64,000 bases of DNA, from NCBI RefSeq assembly GCF_005405205.1, contig NZ_BJDP01000004.1:62001-126000 (forward strand), written 5' to 3'. Shown piece after piece: positions 45,123 to 54,471 of this stretch. Both the position numbers and the translations under genes were made by a program. Under the pieces are notes generated by a model. It saw only the letters and a list, made by a program, of their open reading frames with translations, searched no databases and was not told the DNA's origin. Each line of letters starts with the position of its first letter. Position 1 is the first letter of the stretch. The DNA is from Enterococcus pingfangensis (GTDB taxonomy: Bacteria > Bacillota > Bacilli > Lactobacillales > Enterococcaceae).

Positions 45123-46376
45123 ATGGATGGATTTATTAATTTCATGGAAAAACATTTTATTCCGTACGCATCAAAAATCGGTAATCAACGTCATTTGATC
45201 GCAATTCGGGATGCATTTACAGTGACCATGCCGCTGATGATTTTAGGGGCGTTGGCGGTAATGCTGAATAACTTGCCGATTCCAGCTTTCCAAAATTTCA
45301 TGAATGGGATTTTCGGCGGTGAAGCTTGGAAAGGTTTCGGCGGAGCGGTTTGGAACGGAACATTTGGTGTTCTTTCTGTCTTTATCGCATTCTTAGTAGC
45401 TTACAACTTAGCCCATCATTACGGTAAAGATCCAATCGGAACTGGGGTAGTGTCTGTCGCTTCTTTCTTTACTTTAGGAGCAGCACTTACTGGGATGAAC
45501 TCATCCGGTCTATTCGTAGCCTTGATCGTAGGGATCATTGTCGCAGAAATCTTCACTCGTTTAGTTGGAAACGAAAAATTAGTAATCAAAATGCCTGATG
45601 GTGTACCGCCAGCAGTTGCACGTTCATTTGCTTCATTATTCCCAGCAATGATCACTGTTTCAATCTTTGGTTTAATTGCAGCAATTATTGCCGGTTTCGG
45701 TGTAGAAGATATGTTTGCCGCTTTCTATGGCGCAGTTCAAGAACCGTTCATGGGCTTGGCAAATTCTTATGGCTCAGCATTATTGATCGCCTTCATCACA
45801 CCGTTCTTATGGTTCTTTGGTTTACATGGCGCCAACATGATCGATCCATTCATGCAAGCAATCAATGCGCCAGCGATCGAAGCAAACAATGCCGCACTTT
45901 CAGCTGGTAACGCAGCACCTTATATCGTCAACAAACCATTTATCGATTCATTTGTCAATATGGGTGGTACTGGGGTGACGATCGGTTTGATTATCGCAAT
46001 CTACTTAGTTGGACGCAAAAACAAACCATTCATGGTCGTAAATAACTTAGCAGCAGCTCCAGGTATCTTTAATATCAATGAACCATTGATGTTCGGTTTG
46101 CCATTAGTATTGAATCCGATCATGTTCATTCCGTTTATTTTAACGCCAATGGTCTGTGTAACAACTGCTTATTTTGCAACTAGTTTTGGTTGGGTGCCCG
46201 CAGCAACGGTTATGCCACCATGGGTAACACCACCAATCATCGGCGGATTCTTAGCAACACAAAGCTTCTCAGGTGCCGTTTTAGCCGCTGTAAACTTAGT
46301 GATCTCAACGGTTATGTACTTACCATTCGTATCATTAGCTACAAGACAAGAATTGAAAAAAGTAAACGAAGCTTAA
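45123..46376 (+). CDS. celB: PTS EIIC, cellobiose family
   Basis: A 417-residue membrane permease with about ten helices. The family landmarks are the N-terminal MEKHFIPYASKIGNQRHL, the central PFLWFFGLHGANMIDPFMQ and the conserved GIFNINEPLMFGLPLVLNP that binds the sugar. A perfect AGGAGG lies upstream. With the EIIA and EIIB encoded upstream it forms a beta-glucoside/chitobiose-type uptake system; the GH1 enzyme downstream supports beta-linked disaccharides. Confidence 0.95.
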   Translation: MDGFINFMEKHFIPYASKIGNQRHLIAIRDAFTVTMPLMILGALAVMLNNLPIPAFQNFMNGIFGGEAWKGFGGAVWNGTFGVLSVFIAFLVAYNLAHHYGKDPIGTGVVSVASFFTLGAALTGMNSSGLFVALIVGIIVAEIFTRLVGNEKLVIKMPDGVPPAVARSFASLFPAMITVSIFGLIAAIIAGFGVEDMFAAFYGAVQEPFMGLANSYGSALLIAFITPFLWFFGLHGANMIDPFMQAINAPAIEANNAALSAGNAAPYIVNKPFIDSFVNMGGTGVTIGLIIAIYLVGRKNKPFMVVNNLAAAPGIFNINEPLMFGLPLVLNPIMFIPFILTPMVCVTTAYFATSFGWVPAATVMPPWVTPPIIGGFLATQSFSGAVLAAVNLVISTVMYLPFVSLATRQELKKVNEA

Positions 46377-46384
46377 GCATGACT

Positions 46385-46420
46385 AGGGGGTTATGGATCA
46401 CGCGATCCCTGCCCCCTTTT
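46385..46420 (+). terminator. Terminator between EIIC and the GH1 gene
   Basis: GGGGG and CCCCC with an inner GGATC/GATCC stem are followed by six T residues. Distal hydrolase genes may therefore be expressed at a lower level or from an unseen promoter. Confidence 0.75.
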
Positions 46421-46496
46421 TTCAGTTTTGCTCCAGGACAGAACATGACAAGAATCAGAATATCACTAAAAAATAAATTGAGTTAGGAGATTTATA

Positions 46497-47885
46497 ATGA
46501 AAATTTTTCCCGAAAATTTTTGGTGGGGGGCAGCAACATCTGGCCCGCAAAGTGAAGGACGCTTTAACAAGAAACATGCAAATGTTTTTGATTATCATTT
46601 TGAGATTGAGCCGGAGAAATTCTACAATCAAGTAGGTCCGGATACGGCTTCGAATTTTTACAATAGTTACAAAGAAGATACGCATATGATGCGATCAATC
46701 GGCATGAATAGTCTGCGAACAAGTATTCAATGGAGCCGATTGATCGATGATTTAGAAACAAATACAGTAAACCAAGCGGCAGTTGATTTCTATAATAGTG
46801 TGATCGATACTATGCTTGCAGAAGGTATGACACCGGTAATGAATCTGCACCATTTTGATTTACCGGTTGAATTGTATGATAAATATGGCGGCTGGGAATC
46901 AAAAAAAGTTGTAGACCTATATGTTGGGTTTGCACAAAAATGCTTTGAATTATTTGGCGATCGCGTGAAATTTTGGACCACCCACAATGAACCAATGGTC
47001 GTAGTAGAAGGCGAGTATTTGTTCCAATTCCATTATCCAAATATCGTTAACGGAAAAAAAGCGGTACAAGTCGCTTACAATTTAAATCTAGCTTCTGCTA
47101 AAGCAATCCAAGCGTTTCGCAAACTGGCGATCAAAGACGCACAGATCGGAACGATTTTGAATCTGACACCGACTTATGCAGCGTCTGAGGCGCCGAAAGA
47201 TCAAGAAGCGGCACGGATCGCGGAACTTTGGAATAATAAAATGTTTTTAGAACCAGCAATTTATGGACATTTTCCAGCAGAATTAGAAGAGTTGTTAACC
47301 AAAGACAACGTGTTGTGGGCAACGACCGCTGAAGAAAAAGAAATTTTGAAAAATAACACGATTGATTTTCTAGGAGTGAACTTCTATCATCCTAATCGAG
47401 TAAAAGCACCAGATGTAGCACCAAACTCAGTCGGTGAATGGATGCCGGATCGTTATTATGATGCGTATGATATGCCGGGCCGTCGAGTGAATTTGGATCG
47501 CGGCTGGGAGATTTATCCAAAAGCGCTGTATGATATCGCGGTGAACATCAAAGAAAATTATAAAAACATTCCTTGGTACGTGTCTGAAAACGGAATGGGC
47601 GTCTCAAATGAAGAGCGTTTTATGAATTCTGACGGCGTGATCGAGGATGATTATCGAATTGATTTTGTGCAAGAACATTTGGCTTGGCTGCATAAAGGGA
47701 TCGAGGAAGGCTCGAATTGTTTCGGTTATCATATGTGGACACCGATTGATTGCTGGTCATGGCTGAACGCTTACAAAAATCGTTATGGTTTCATTTCAAA
47801 TAACATCCATACTCAAATCAAAACGATCAAAAAGTCTGGTTACTGGTTCAAAGAAGTAACTAAAAGAAATGGGTTAGAAGAATAG
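46497..47885 (+). CDS. GH1 6-phospho-beta-glucosidase
   Basis: A 462-residue glycoside hydrolase family 1 enzyme. It starts MKIFPENFWWGAATSGPQSE. The acid/base glutamate is in FWTTHNEPMVVV, the nucleophile in WYVSENGMGVS, and the C-terminal aglycone region contains GYHMWTPIDCWSWLNAYKNRYGF. It cleaves the phosphorylated disaccharide after PTS uptake. AGGAG precedes the ATG. The DUF871/MupG-like gene starts 25 bases downstream. Confidence 0.93.
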   Translation: MKIFPENFWWGAATSGPQSEGRFNKKHANVFDYHFEIEPEKFYNQVGPDTASNFYNSYKEDTHMMRSIGMNSLRTSIQWSRLIDDLETNTVNQAAVDFYNSVIDTMLAEGMTPVMNLHHFDLPVELYDKYGGWESKKVVDLYVGFAQKCFELFGDRVKFWTTHNEPMVVVEGEYLFQFHYPNIVNGKKAVQVAYNLNLASAKAIQAFRKLAIKDAQIGTILNLTPTYAASEAPKDQEAARIAELWNNKMFLEPAIYGHFPAELEELLTKDNVLWATTAEEKEILKNNTIDFLGVNFYHPNRVKAPDVAPNSVGEWMPDRYYDAYDMPGRRVNLDRGWEIYPKALYDIAVNIKENYKNIPWYVSENGMGVSNEERFMNSDGVIEDDYRIDFVQEHLAWLHKGIEEGSNCFGYHMWTPIDCWSWLNAYKNRYGFISNNIHTQIKTIKKSGYWFKEVTKRNGLEE

Positions 47886-47910
47886 TTGAGCCAAACAAGG
47901 AGGAAGAGAA

Positions 47911-49002
47911 ATGAAACGTGAATTAGGCATTTCAGTTTATCCTGATCATAGTGATCCGCAAGCTGACCGCGATTATATCAAAAAGGCGGCAAAATTAGGT
48001 TATACTAGAATTTTTATGAGTATGTTAGAAGTTACTGAAGGAAAAGAAAAAGTCAGTGAAAAATTCGGCAGTATTATTCATTATGCAAAAGAGTTAGGTT
48101 TTGAGACGATTTTAGATATTGCGCCGGCTATTTTCAACGATCTAGGCATCTCTTATGATGATCTAAGTTTTTTTGCCGAGTTAGGTGCTGCCGGAATTCG
48201 TTTAGACGAAGGCTTTGACGGAAACAAAGAAGCCATGTTGAGCTACAATCCGGAAGGGTTAGCAATCGAGTTGAATATGAGTAACAATGTTGCGTACCTT
48301 GATAATATTTTGTCTTATGAAGCCAATGAACCCTTTATTTACGGCTGTCATAATTTTTATCCGCAAGAAGGATCGGCACTGCCCTACGACTTTTTTATCA
48401 GCTGCAGTGAACGTTTTAAAAAACAGGGAATCAAAACAGCGGCCTTCATCACGAGTCATGACGCACAATATGGACCGTGGGATATCAATGATGGTTTGCC
48501 GACTTTAGAAATGCACCGTCATTTGCCAATTGATTTGCAAGCACGTCATCTGTTTGCGACTGGTTTGATCGATACGGTGATCATTGGCAATGCCTATGCC
48601 TCCGATGAGGAATTAGAAAAAGTAGCCGCAGTAAACCGCTACAAATTAAGTTTAGGTGTGGAGCTTTCAGAAAAGATCACAGAAGTGGAACGCAAGATCA
48701 TTGCTGATCCGAAACATTTTCGCCGCGGCGATATCACAGCAACAGCTGTCCGTTCGACCATGGTGCGGGTAAAATACGCCGCTGTCGAAAATCCAGTCCA
48801 CGACAATACCCAAGAATTTCAAATTGGTGATGTAGTCATCGGCAATGATGATTTCGGCAAATACAAAAATGAATTGCAGATCGTTTTAGTCCCTCACAGT
48901 GATCCGCGGAAAAATCTAGTGGGGAAAATCCCACCAGAAGAGCGGATCATGCTGGACTTTTTAAAGCCATGGGCAAAATTCCAGTTCGTTCCTAAAAATT
49001 AA
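47911..49002 (+). CDS. mupG: DUF871 protein, MupG-like 6-phospho-N-acetylmuramidase (GH170)
   Basis: A 363-residue protein with a TIM-barrel N-terminal two thirds (ELGISVYPDHSDPQADRDYI, then FIYGCHNFYPQEGSALPYDF) and a C-terminal beta domain (HDNTQEFQIGDVVIGNDDFG). DUF871 members include MupG of Staphylococcus, which hydrolyses 6-phosphomuramyl-disaccharide taken up by a PTS. Here it is co-transcribed with a GH1 enzyme and an EIIC, so a peptidoglycan-derived or other beta-linked phospho-disaccharide is a reasonable substrate. Exact specificity cannot be read. Confidence 0.85.
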   Translation: MKRELGISVYPDHSDPQADRDYIKKAAKLGYTRIFMSMLEVTEGKEKVSEKFGSIIHYAKELGFETILDIAPAIFNDLGISYDDLSFFAELGAAGIRLDEGFDGNKEAMLSYNPEGLAIELNMSNNVAYLDNILSYEANEPFIYGCHNFYPQEGSALPYDFFISCSERFKKQGIKTAAFITSHDAQYGPWDINDGLPTLEMHRHLPIDLQARHLFATGLIDTVIIGNAYASDEELEKVAAVNRYKLSLGVELSEKITEVERKIIADPKHFRRGDITATAVRSTMVRVKYAAVENPVHDNTQEFQIGDVVIGNDDFGKYKNELQIVLVPHSDPRKNLVGKIPPEERIMLDFLKPWAKFQFVPKN

Positions 49003-49038
49003 ATTTGAAACAAATGAAAAAAAGATGAAGATTATCGG

Positions 49039-49067
49039 TTGACAAAACCTGCGAAGGCGTGTAAAGT
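49039..49067 (+). promoter_or_regulatory. Sigma-70 type promoter of the T-box leader
   Basis: A consensus -35 TTGACA (49039-49044), 17-bp spacer and -10 TAAAGT (49062-49067) lie just upstream of the T-box leader. Confidence 0.8.
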
Positions 49068-49084
49068 ATGACTCAACTTAATCA

Positions 49085-49448
49085 AACGACAATGAAAAGA
49101 AGAGTAGCAGTTCATTTGTTCCAAGAGAGTCTCTGGTTGGTGGAAAGAGACAGCAATGATTTGTGAACCACATCTTTGAGTCGATCAGCTGAAATAAGTA
49201 GGTTGGTCCGGTAGAGCCCGTTAGCGCAGAGGTCAGATTGACCAATCGAGATTGTCCGTTGTGAAGCGGCGATAAAAAAAGGTGGAACCACGTAATTACG
49301 TCCTTTAGTCCTAGCGACTAAAGGATTTTTTTTATTTCACTGATTGGACACTGACCCAAAGAGGTTCTTTTTGTGAAAAAAGAACAAAGATGAGGTGGAA
49401 CCACGTAGTTAACGTCCTCTGGTAGAGATACCAGGGGGCGTTTTTTTT
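49085..49448 (+). promoter_or_regulatory. T-box leader with two tandem antiterminator/terminator modules
   Basis: Stem I begins near 49085 (AGAAGAGTAGCAG, AGAGAG, GGTTGGTGGAAAGAGA) and its specifier region reads GTGAACCACATCTTTGAG. The first T-box AAAGGTGGAACCACG is at 49278-49292, with terminator CCTTTAGT/ACTAAAGG plus T-run at 49302-49332. A second copy, GAGGTGGAACCACG, at 49392-49405 has terminator arms 49411-49424 and 49429-49442 plus T-run, but no second Stem I. Candidate specifier codons are CAC (His) or ACC (Thr); the T-box UGGA pairs with a U discriminator base, which fits His poorly. The amino acid remains undecided. It controls the ABC transporter downstream. Confidence 0.9.
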
Positions 49449-49540
49449 CAGCCGCCAATTCTGCTTCAACTAGAATCAACCGAGTTAAAATGAAGAAATT
49501 TCGAAAGAGCAAGCTTTCGATCACATGGAGGGATTTTGAA

Positions 49541-50182
49541 ATGGATTATTTAATCGACGTCATGCCGCAATTATTACAAGGCGCGACGACTACACTGAAA
49601 TTATTTGTTTATACGATACTGGGCTCATTGCCGCTAGGGGTGCTGCTGTCTTTTGGTTTGGCCAGCCGCTTTAAACCATTACAATGGATCTTACGTTTTT
49701 ATGTTTGGATCATGCGAGGAACGCCATTACTTTTACAATTGATCTTTGTTTTTTATGGCTTGCCATTAGTTGGAATTATTTTTGATCGTTTTGAAGCCGC
49801 ACTTTTTGCTTTCGTATTAAACTATGCCGCTTATTACGCAGAAATATTTCGCGGCGGGATTCAATCCATTCCAGTTGGTCAGTATGAGGCGTCTAAAGTG
49901 ATTGGGTTGACCCCCGTTCAAACTGTTACACGGATCATCATTCCGCAAGTCGTCAAAATCGTATTGCCTTCAGTTGGAAATGAAGTCATCAATTTAGTAA
50001 AAGATACCTCGCTTGTTTATATCTTAGGTCTATCCGACGTGATGCGTGCTGGGAAGATCGCGATGGAACGAGACACCACCTTACTTCCGTTATTTGGAGT
50101 AGCCATTATTTATTTATTATTGACAGGTGTGACTTCTGTCATCTTGAAACAACTAGAAAATCGTTTGAACTATTATCGTTAG
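49541..50182 (+). CDS. Amino-acid ABC transporter permease (HisM/GlnP type)
   Basis: The ATG at 49541 (MDYLIDVMPQLLQGATTTL) follows GGAGGG; the longer open frame from 49490 has no ribosome site. The 213-residue permease has about five helices and the EAA loop EASKVIGLTPVQTVTRIIIP that contacts the ATPase. Family knowledge places it in polar amino-acid uptake. The T-box upstream shows that expression responds to an uncharged tRNA, so the substrate is probably the cognate amino acid. Confidence 0.92.
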   Translation: MDYLIDVMPQLLQGATTTLKLFVYTILGSLPLGVLLSFGLASRFKPLQWILRFYVWIMRGTPLLLQLIFVFYGLPLVGIIFDRFEAALFAFVLNYAAYYAEIFRGGIQSIPVGQYEASKVIGLTPVQTVTRIIIPQVVKIVLPSVGNEVINLVKDTSLVYILGLSDVMRAGKIAMERDTTLLPLFGVAIIYLLLTGVTSVILKQLENRLNYYR

Positions 50183-50195
50183 GCAGGTGAGAAAA

Positions 50196-50831
50196 ATGAT
50201 CGAATTAAAAAAAGTAAACAAATCTTTCGGCAACAAAAAAGTGATTGATAATTTGGATCTAGTGATTCCTGAAGGTCAGATCTTAGCGATCGTCGGTCCA
50301 TCCGGCGGTGGGAAAACAACCTTGTTAAGAACGTTGGCTGGTTTAGAAACCGCAGACAGTGGCACCTTTTTATTAGATGGACAACCTTTTGATCCGACGT
50401 CTTCGAAAGAACAGGAACAAGTCGTCGGTGTGGTCTTCCAAGATTTTCAATTATTCCCACATTTAAGTGTCTTGGACAATATTACGATTGGTCCGCGTTT
50501 GGTCTTGAAAGAAGACAAAGCAACCTATATGAATAAGGCAGAACATTTGGCAAAAATGTTGGGTATAGAGGAATTACTGAACAATTATCCTTATCAATTA
50601 TCTGGCGGGCAAAAACAACGGTTAGCGATCGCTCGAGCAATGGCGATGAATCCGAAAGTTTTAGCTTACGATGAACCGACCAGTGCGTTGGATCCCGCAT
50701 TGCGGCAACAAGTCGCAAACTTGATTTTAGAATTGAAAGCCGATGGTGTGACGCAGATCGTCGTAACCCATGATTTAGTTTTTGCTGAAGAAATTGGCGA
50801 TCAGTTATTGAAGGTAGAACCGATCAAATAA
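50196..50831 (+). CDS. Amino-acid ABC transporter ATP-binding protein
   Basis: The ATG at 50196 follows AGGTGAG; a GTG 9 bases upstream lies inside that site. The 211-residue ATPase has Walker A GPSGGGKTT, the Q-loop in VFQDFQLFPHL, signature LSGGQKQRLAIARA, Walker B VLAYDEPTSALDP and switch His in VVTHD. It is slightly short because the C-terminal tail ends at LKVEPIK. It lies between the permease and the binding-protein genes. Confidence 0.95.
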   Translation: MIELKKVNKSFGNKKVIDNLDLVIPEGQILAIVGPSGGGKTTLLRTLAGLETADSGTFLLDGQPFDPTSSKEQEQVVGVVFQDFQLFPHLSVLDNITIGPRLVLKEDKATYMNKAEHLAKMLGIEELLNNYPYQLSGGQKQRLAIARAMAMNPKVLAYDEPTSALDPALRQQVANLILELKADGVTQIVVTHDLVFAEEIGDQLLKVEPIK

Positions 50832-50888
50832 AAAGGATCAGCTATCTGCTTCATTTTAGCTACTAAAAAACAACTAGGAGGAATAAGT

Positions 50889-51719
50889 ATGAAATTGAAA
50901 AAGATTGTTTTGGGAATGGCAGCCGTTTTAGCATTGGTGACGTTGACGTTGACGGCGTGCGGCAAGGAAGAAGCCAGCGGTGACGACAGCTGGAAAACGA
51001 TTGAGAAAGACAAAAAAGTGACGATCGGTTTAGACGATACATTTGTTCCGATGGGTTTCAAAGATGAAGACGGAAAAATCGTTGGTTTTGACGTAGATTT
51101 AGCAAAAGAAGTCTTCAAAGAATACGATATCGAAGCAGAATTCCAACCAATCGATTGGTCGATGAAAGAAAGCGAATTGGCAAACGGAACGATCGATTTG
51201 ATCTGGAATGGTTATACTGTCACGAAATCACGGGAAAAGAAAGTATTATTCTCTGACGCTTATGCTCAAAATGAACAAGTCTTAGTCACTAAAAAAGACA
51301 GCAATATCACTGAAGCAGAAGGCATGAAAGACAAAGTCTTAGGCGCGCAAGAAGGTTCTTCAGGTTATGAAGCCTTCAATAATCAAACGGAAATCCTAAA
51401 AGACATCGTGAAAGAAAATGACGCGACCTTATATGCCAGCTTTAATGAAGCGATGATCGATTTGGAAAATGGCCGAATCGATGGTCTCTTGATCGACAAA
51501 GTATACGCGGATTACTATTTGAAACAAGCGGGCAAACTAGACGCATTCAATATTTTCAGTGTCGGCTTTAAAAATGAAGATTTCGCGGTAGGTGCACGTA
51601 AAGGCGACAAAGAGTTGGTCGAAAAAATCAACAGTGCGTTCAAAGATTTACAAGAAAATGGAAAATATGGCGAGATCTCGAAGAAATGGTTTGGCGAAGA
51701 ACTAACTTTACCTAAATAA
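50889..51719 (+). CDS. Amino-acid ABC transporter substrate-binding lipoprotein
   Basis: A 276-residue lipoprotein with lipobox LTAC and a perfect AGGAGG ribosome site. The type 2 periplasmic-binding fold shows KKVTIGLDDTFVPMGFKDED, DGKIVGFDVDLAKEV and GTIDLIWNGYTVTKSREKKV. The arginine, aspartate and aromatic residues that bind the amino-acid carboxylate and amine lie in these blocks. It delivers the amino acid to the permease. A strong terminator follows. Confidence 0.94.
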   Translation: MKLKKIVLGMAAVLALVTLTLTACGKEEASGDDSWKTIEKDKKVTIGLDDTFVPMGFKDEDGKIVGFDVDLAKEVFKEYDIEAEFQPIDWSMKESELANGTIDLIWNGYTVTKSREKKVLFSDAYAQNEQVLVTKKDSNITEAEGMKDKVLGAQEGSSGYEAFNNQTEILKDIVKENDATLYASFNEAMIDLENGRIDGLLIDKVYADYYLKQAGKLDAFNIFSVGFKNEDFAVGARKGDKELVEKINSAFKDLQENGKYGEISKKWFGEELTLPK

Positions 51720-51769
51720 TTGAGAAGAAAGCAGCTTATAAAATACAAATGCGGATCAACTAGAAAGAA

Positions 51770-51805
51770 AAGGCGAACAAAACTTTTGTTCGCCTTCTTT
51801 TTTTT
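51770..51805 (+). terminator. Terminator of the ABC transporter operon
   Basis: AAGGCGAACAAAA and its exact complement form a 13-bp stem with a single-base loop, followed by a run of T residues that runs into the ftsK promoter (TATAAT at 51807-51812). Confidence 0.9.
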
Positions 51806-51837
51806 GTATAATGGTACAGAATGGAAAGAGGGATAGC

Positions 51838-54219
51838 ATGGCGCAAAAAAAGCGTACAAAGAAAAAAAGAAAAACAAAAAAACAAAAACAACTGCAAGAA
51901 CAGCGCCTGATTATCGTCATTGGGCTTTTATTCATTTTGTTCACGATTTTTTCCTTATTCAAACTAGGTTTCTTAGGAAATTTGATCGCAAATGTATTGC
52001 GGCTGATCGGCGGCAACACGTACCAATTTTTAGCATTGCTGCTGGGAATGTATGGCGGTTTGCTCGTAGCCAAAAATACAAAATTGCGGGTGACTAAACC
52101 GCGGCGTTGGATCGGGATTGGTGTTTTCTACTTAGGCATTTTAGTGATCCTGCACGCACGGTTGTTTGCAAATGTTCAAAGCAAAGATCCGAATATCTTG
52201 AAAACGACATGGGATTTATTGATGTCTGATCTTTTAGGAAATCAAATTACGCAAAACGTCGGCGGCGGGATGCTGGGCGGTGTGCTCTATAATTTGACGC
52301 ACTTCTTAGTTTCACAAGTCGGCAGCTATTTGATTGCAGGGTTGCTATTAGTTTTAGGCGTCTTTTTATTCAGTCTCTTAGAATTCAATCAAGTAACCGA
52401 TTATTTGGCGGAATTTATCGAGAAGATGCAAGCAAAATTTTCTGAATCAGATGAGAAAAAAGCATTGCGCGCTGCGAAAAAAGCAGAGCGGCAATCGCAA
52501 AAGGCACAAGCACAAGCTGAAAAACGGGCTGCAGAAAAAGCCAGGATGGCCGCCGAACGGGCTGAACAAGAAACCGTTCGTTCAGCAGTACCAGACGAAC
52601 CGATAAAAAATAGCCCAGAGCCTTCAGAACCAGAACAAATGACCTTAGTACCGATTGAAGGCTTCCAAGAAAACTTAGAACCTTTAAAGCCGACAGTTGC
52701 GAAAAAGCCGCAGCTTGAAGAAGAAATCGATGATCCGGGTGATTTAGAATTTGAGATTAATGCGGAACCAGAAGATCACGACTATCAATTACCACCGTCG
52801 ACTTTGTTGGATTCGATTCCGGCAACCGACCAAAGCGATGAATACAAAAAGATCGAGCAAAACATCAAAGTGTTAGAAAAAACATTTAACAGTTTTGGTG
52901 TCGACGCAAAAGTGGTCAAAGCCAGTTTAGGGCCATCAGTCACCAAATTTGAAGTTCAACCGGCAGTAGGGGTGAAAGTCAGCAAGATCGTCAATTTGAC
53001 GGATGACATCGCGCTAGCATTAGCTGCTAAAGATGTACGGATGGAAGCGCCGATCCCCGGTAAATCATTGATTGGGATCGAAGTACCCAATAGTACGATT
53101 AGTACAGTATCTTTCCGAGACATTATTGAATCGCAACCCAATCATCCAGATAAAATCTTAGAAGTTCCTTTAGGTCGAGACATTTCCGGCATGGTGCGGA
53201 CCGCTGATTTAACCAAGATGCCTCATCTGCTGATCGCTGGTTCGACTGGGAGCGGGAAATCGGTTGCTATCAACGGAATCATCACAAGTATTTTGATGCG
53301 GGCCAAACCGAACGAAGCAAAACTGATGATGATCGATCCGAAAATGGTCGAGTTGAATGTTTACAACGGGATTCCACATTTATTGACGCCCGTTGTAACG
53401 AATCCGAGAAAAGCGGCACAGGCATTACAAAAAGTTGTGCAAGAAATGGAAGAACGTTATGAGAAATTTGCGGCGACTGGTGTGCGCAATATCTCAGGTT
53501 TCAACGAGTTAGTCATTCAGAAAAATTTAGAAGACGGACAAAACCGGCCAATCTTGCCGTTTATTGTGGTCATCGTTGATGAATTGGCTGACTTGATGAT
53601 GGTGGCAAGTAATGAAGTAGAAGATGCAATCACACGTTTAGCACAAATGGCGCGGGCGGCGGGGATCCATATGATCTTAGCGACACAACGGCCAAGTGTG
53701 GATGTCATCACAGGGATCATTAAAGCCAATGTGCCATCACGGATCGCTTTTGCTGTTTCAAGCGGGACGGATTCGCGGACGATTATTGATGGGAATGGCG
53801 CGGAGAAACTTTTAGGCCGCGGGGATATGCTGTTCTTGCCGATGGGTGAAAACAAACCAATCCGGGTCCAAGGTGCGTTTATTTCTGATCATGAAGTTGA
53901 ACAGATCGTAGAATTTGTTTCAGATCAGCAAGAAGCCCATTATGAAGAAAAAATGATGCCGACCGAAGAAACGACAACTGCACCGTCAGAAAATCCGCAA
54001 GACGAATTGTATGAAGAAGCAAAAGCATTAGTTGTTGATATGCAGACGGCAAGTATCTCCTTGCTGCAACGCCGTTTCCGAATCGGTTACAATCGAGCTG
54101 CTCGTATCGTTGACGAATTGGAGGATCATGGGGTAATCGGACCATCGACTGGCAGCAAACCACGAGAAGTCTTTTTACAAAAGGCTGAAGAAGAACCAGA
54201 GAATCCGTTGGAAAACTAA
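51838..54219 (+). CDS. ftsK: DNA translocase FtsK/SpoIIIE
   Basis: The ATG at 51838 follows AGAGGGA; an in-frame codon 27 bases upstream lies in the promoter region. The 793-residue protein has a basic N-terminus, four membrane segments, an Ala/Glu/Gln-rich linker, and the motor domain with Walker [14 protein letters not shown] and Walker [17 protein letters not shown]. The C-terminal winged helix ([20 protein letters not shown]) recognises the chromosome polarity sequences. It pumps chromosome ends through the closing septum. It is monocistronic with a terminator. Confidence 0.96.
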   Translation: MAQKKRTKKKRKTKKQKQLQEQRLIIVIGLLFILFTIFSLFKLGFLGNLIANVLRLIGGNTYQFLALLLGMYGGLLVAKNTKLRVTKPRRWIGIGVFYLGILVILHARLFANVQSKDPNILKTTWDLLMSDLLGNQITQNVGGGMLGGVLYNLTHFLVSQVGSYLIAGLLLVLGVFLFSLLEFNQVTDYLAEFIEKMQAKFSESDEKKALRAAKKAERQSQKAQAQAEKRAAEKARMAAERAEQETVRSAVPDEPIKNSPEPSEPEQMTLVPIEGFQENLEPLKPTVAKKPQLEEEIDDPGDLEFEINAEPEDHDYQLPPSTLLDSIPATDQSDEYKKIEQNIKVLEKTFNSFGVDAKVVKASLGPSVTKFEVQPAVGVKVSKIVNLTDDIALALAAKDVRMEAPIPGKSLIGIEVPNSTISTVSFRDIIESQPNHPDKILEVPLGRDISGMVRTADLTKMPHLLIAGSTGSGKSVAINGIITSILMRAKPNEAKLMMIDPKMVELNVYNGIPHLLTPVVTNPRKAAQALQKVVQEMEERYEKFAATGVRNISGFNELVIQKNLEDGQNRPILPFIVVIVDELADLMMVASNEVEDAITRLAQMARAAGIHMILATQRPSVDVITGIIKANVPSRIAFAVSSGTDSRTIIDGNGAEKLLGRGDMLFLPMGENKPIRVQGAFISDHEVEQIVEFVSDQQEAHYEEKMMPTEETTTAPSENPQDELYEEAKALVVDMQTASISLLQRRFRIGYNRAARIVDELEDHGVIGPSTGSKPREVFLQKAEEEPENPLEN

Positions 54220-54226
54220 GAAAATG

Positions 54227-54254
54227 GTCTAGAGAAATCTAGACTATTTTTTTG
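54227..54254 (+). terminator. Terminator of ftsK
   Basis: GTCTAGA and TCTAGAC form a stem with a GAAA loop, followed by seven T residues. Confidence 0.8.
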
Positions 54255-54471
54255 TTTTTCCCAAAGTTAATTGTTTTCTCTTTGTGAATCAGTTATAGTA
54301 TGTAGCGAATGTTGCCAGTTTTTTAGATGATTGATTCATGAGAAAATAGTCGTCAAGCTTGTTTAAATAAGAGAATGCGGACAAAGAGCAGCAGAATATT
54401 TAATAATTTCTGATTTCGTGATTGAACTAGCAAAGCTAGCACTTTGATACAAGATAGTAGGAGGTAATACT

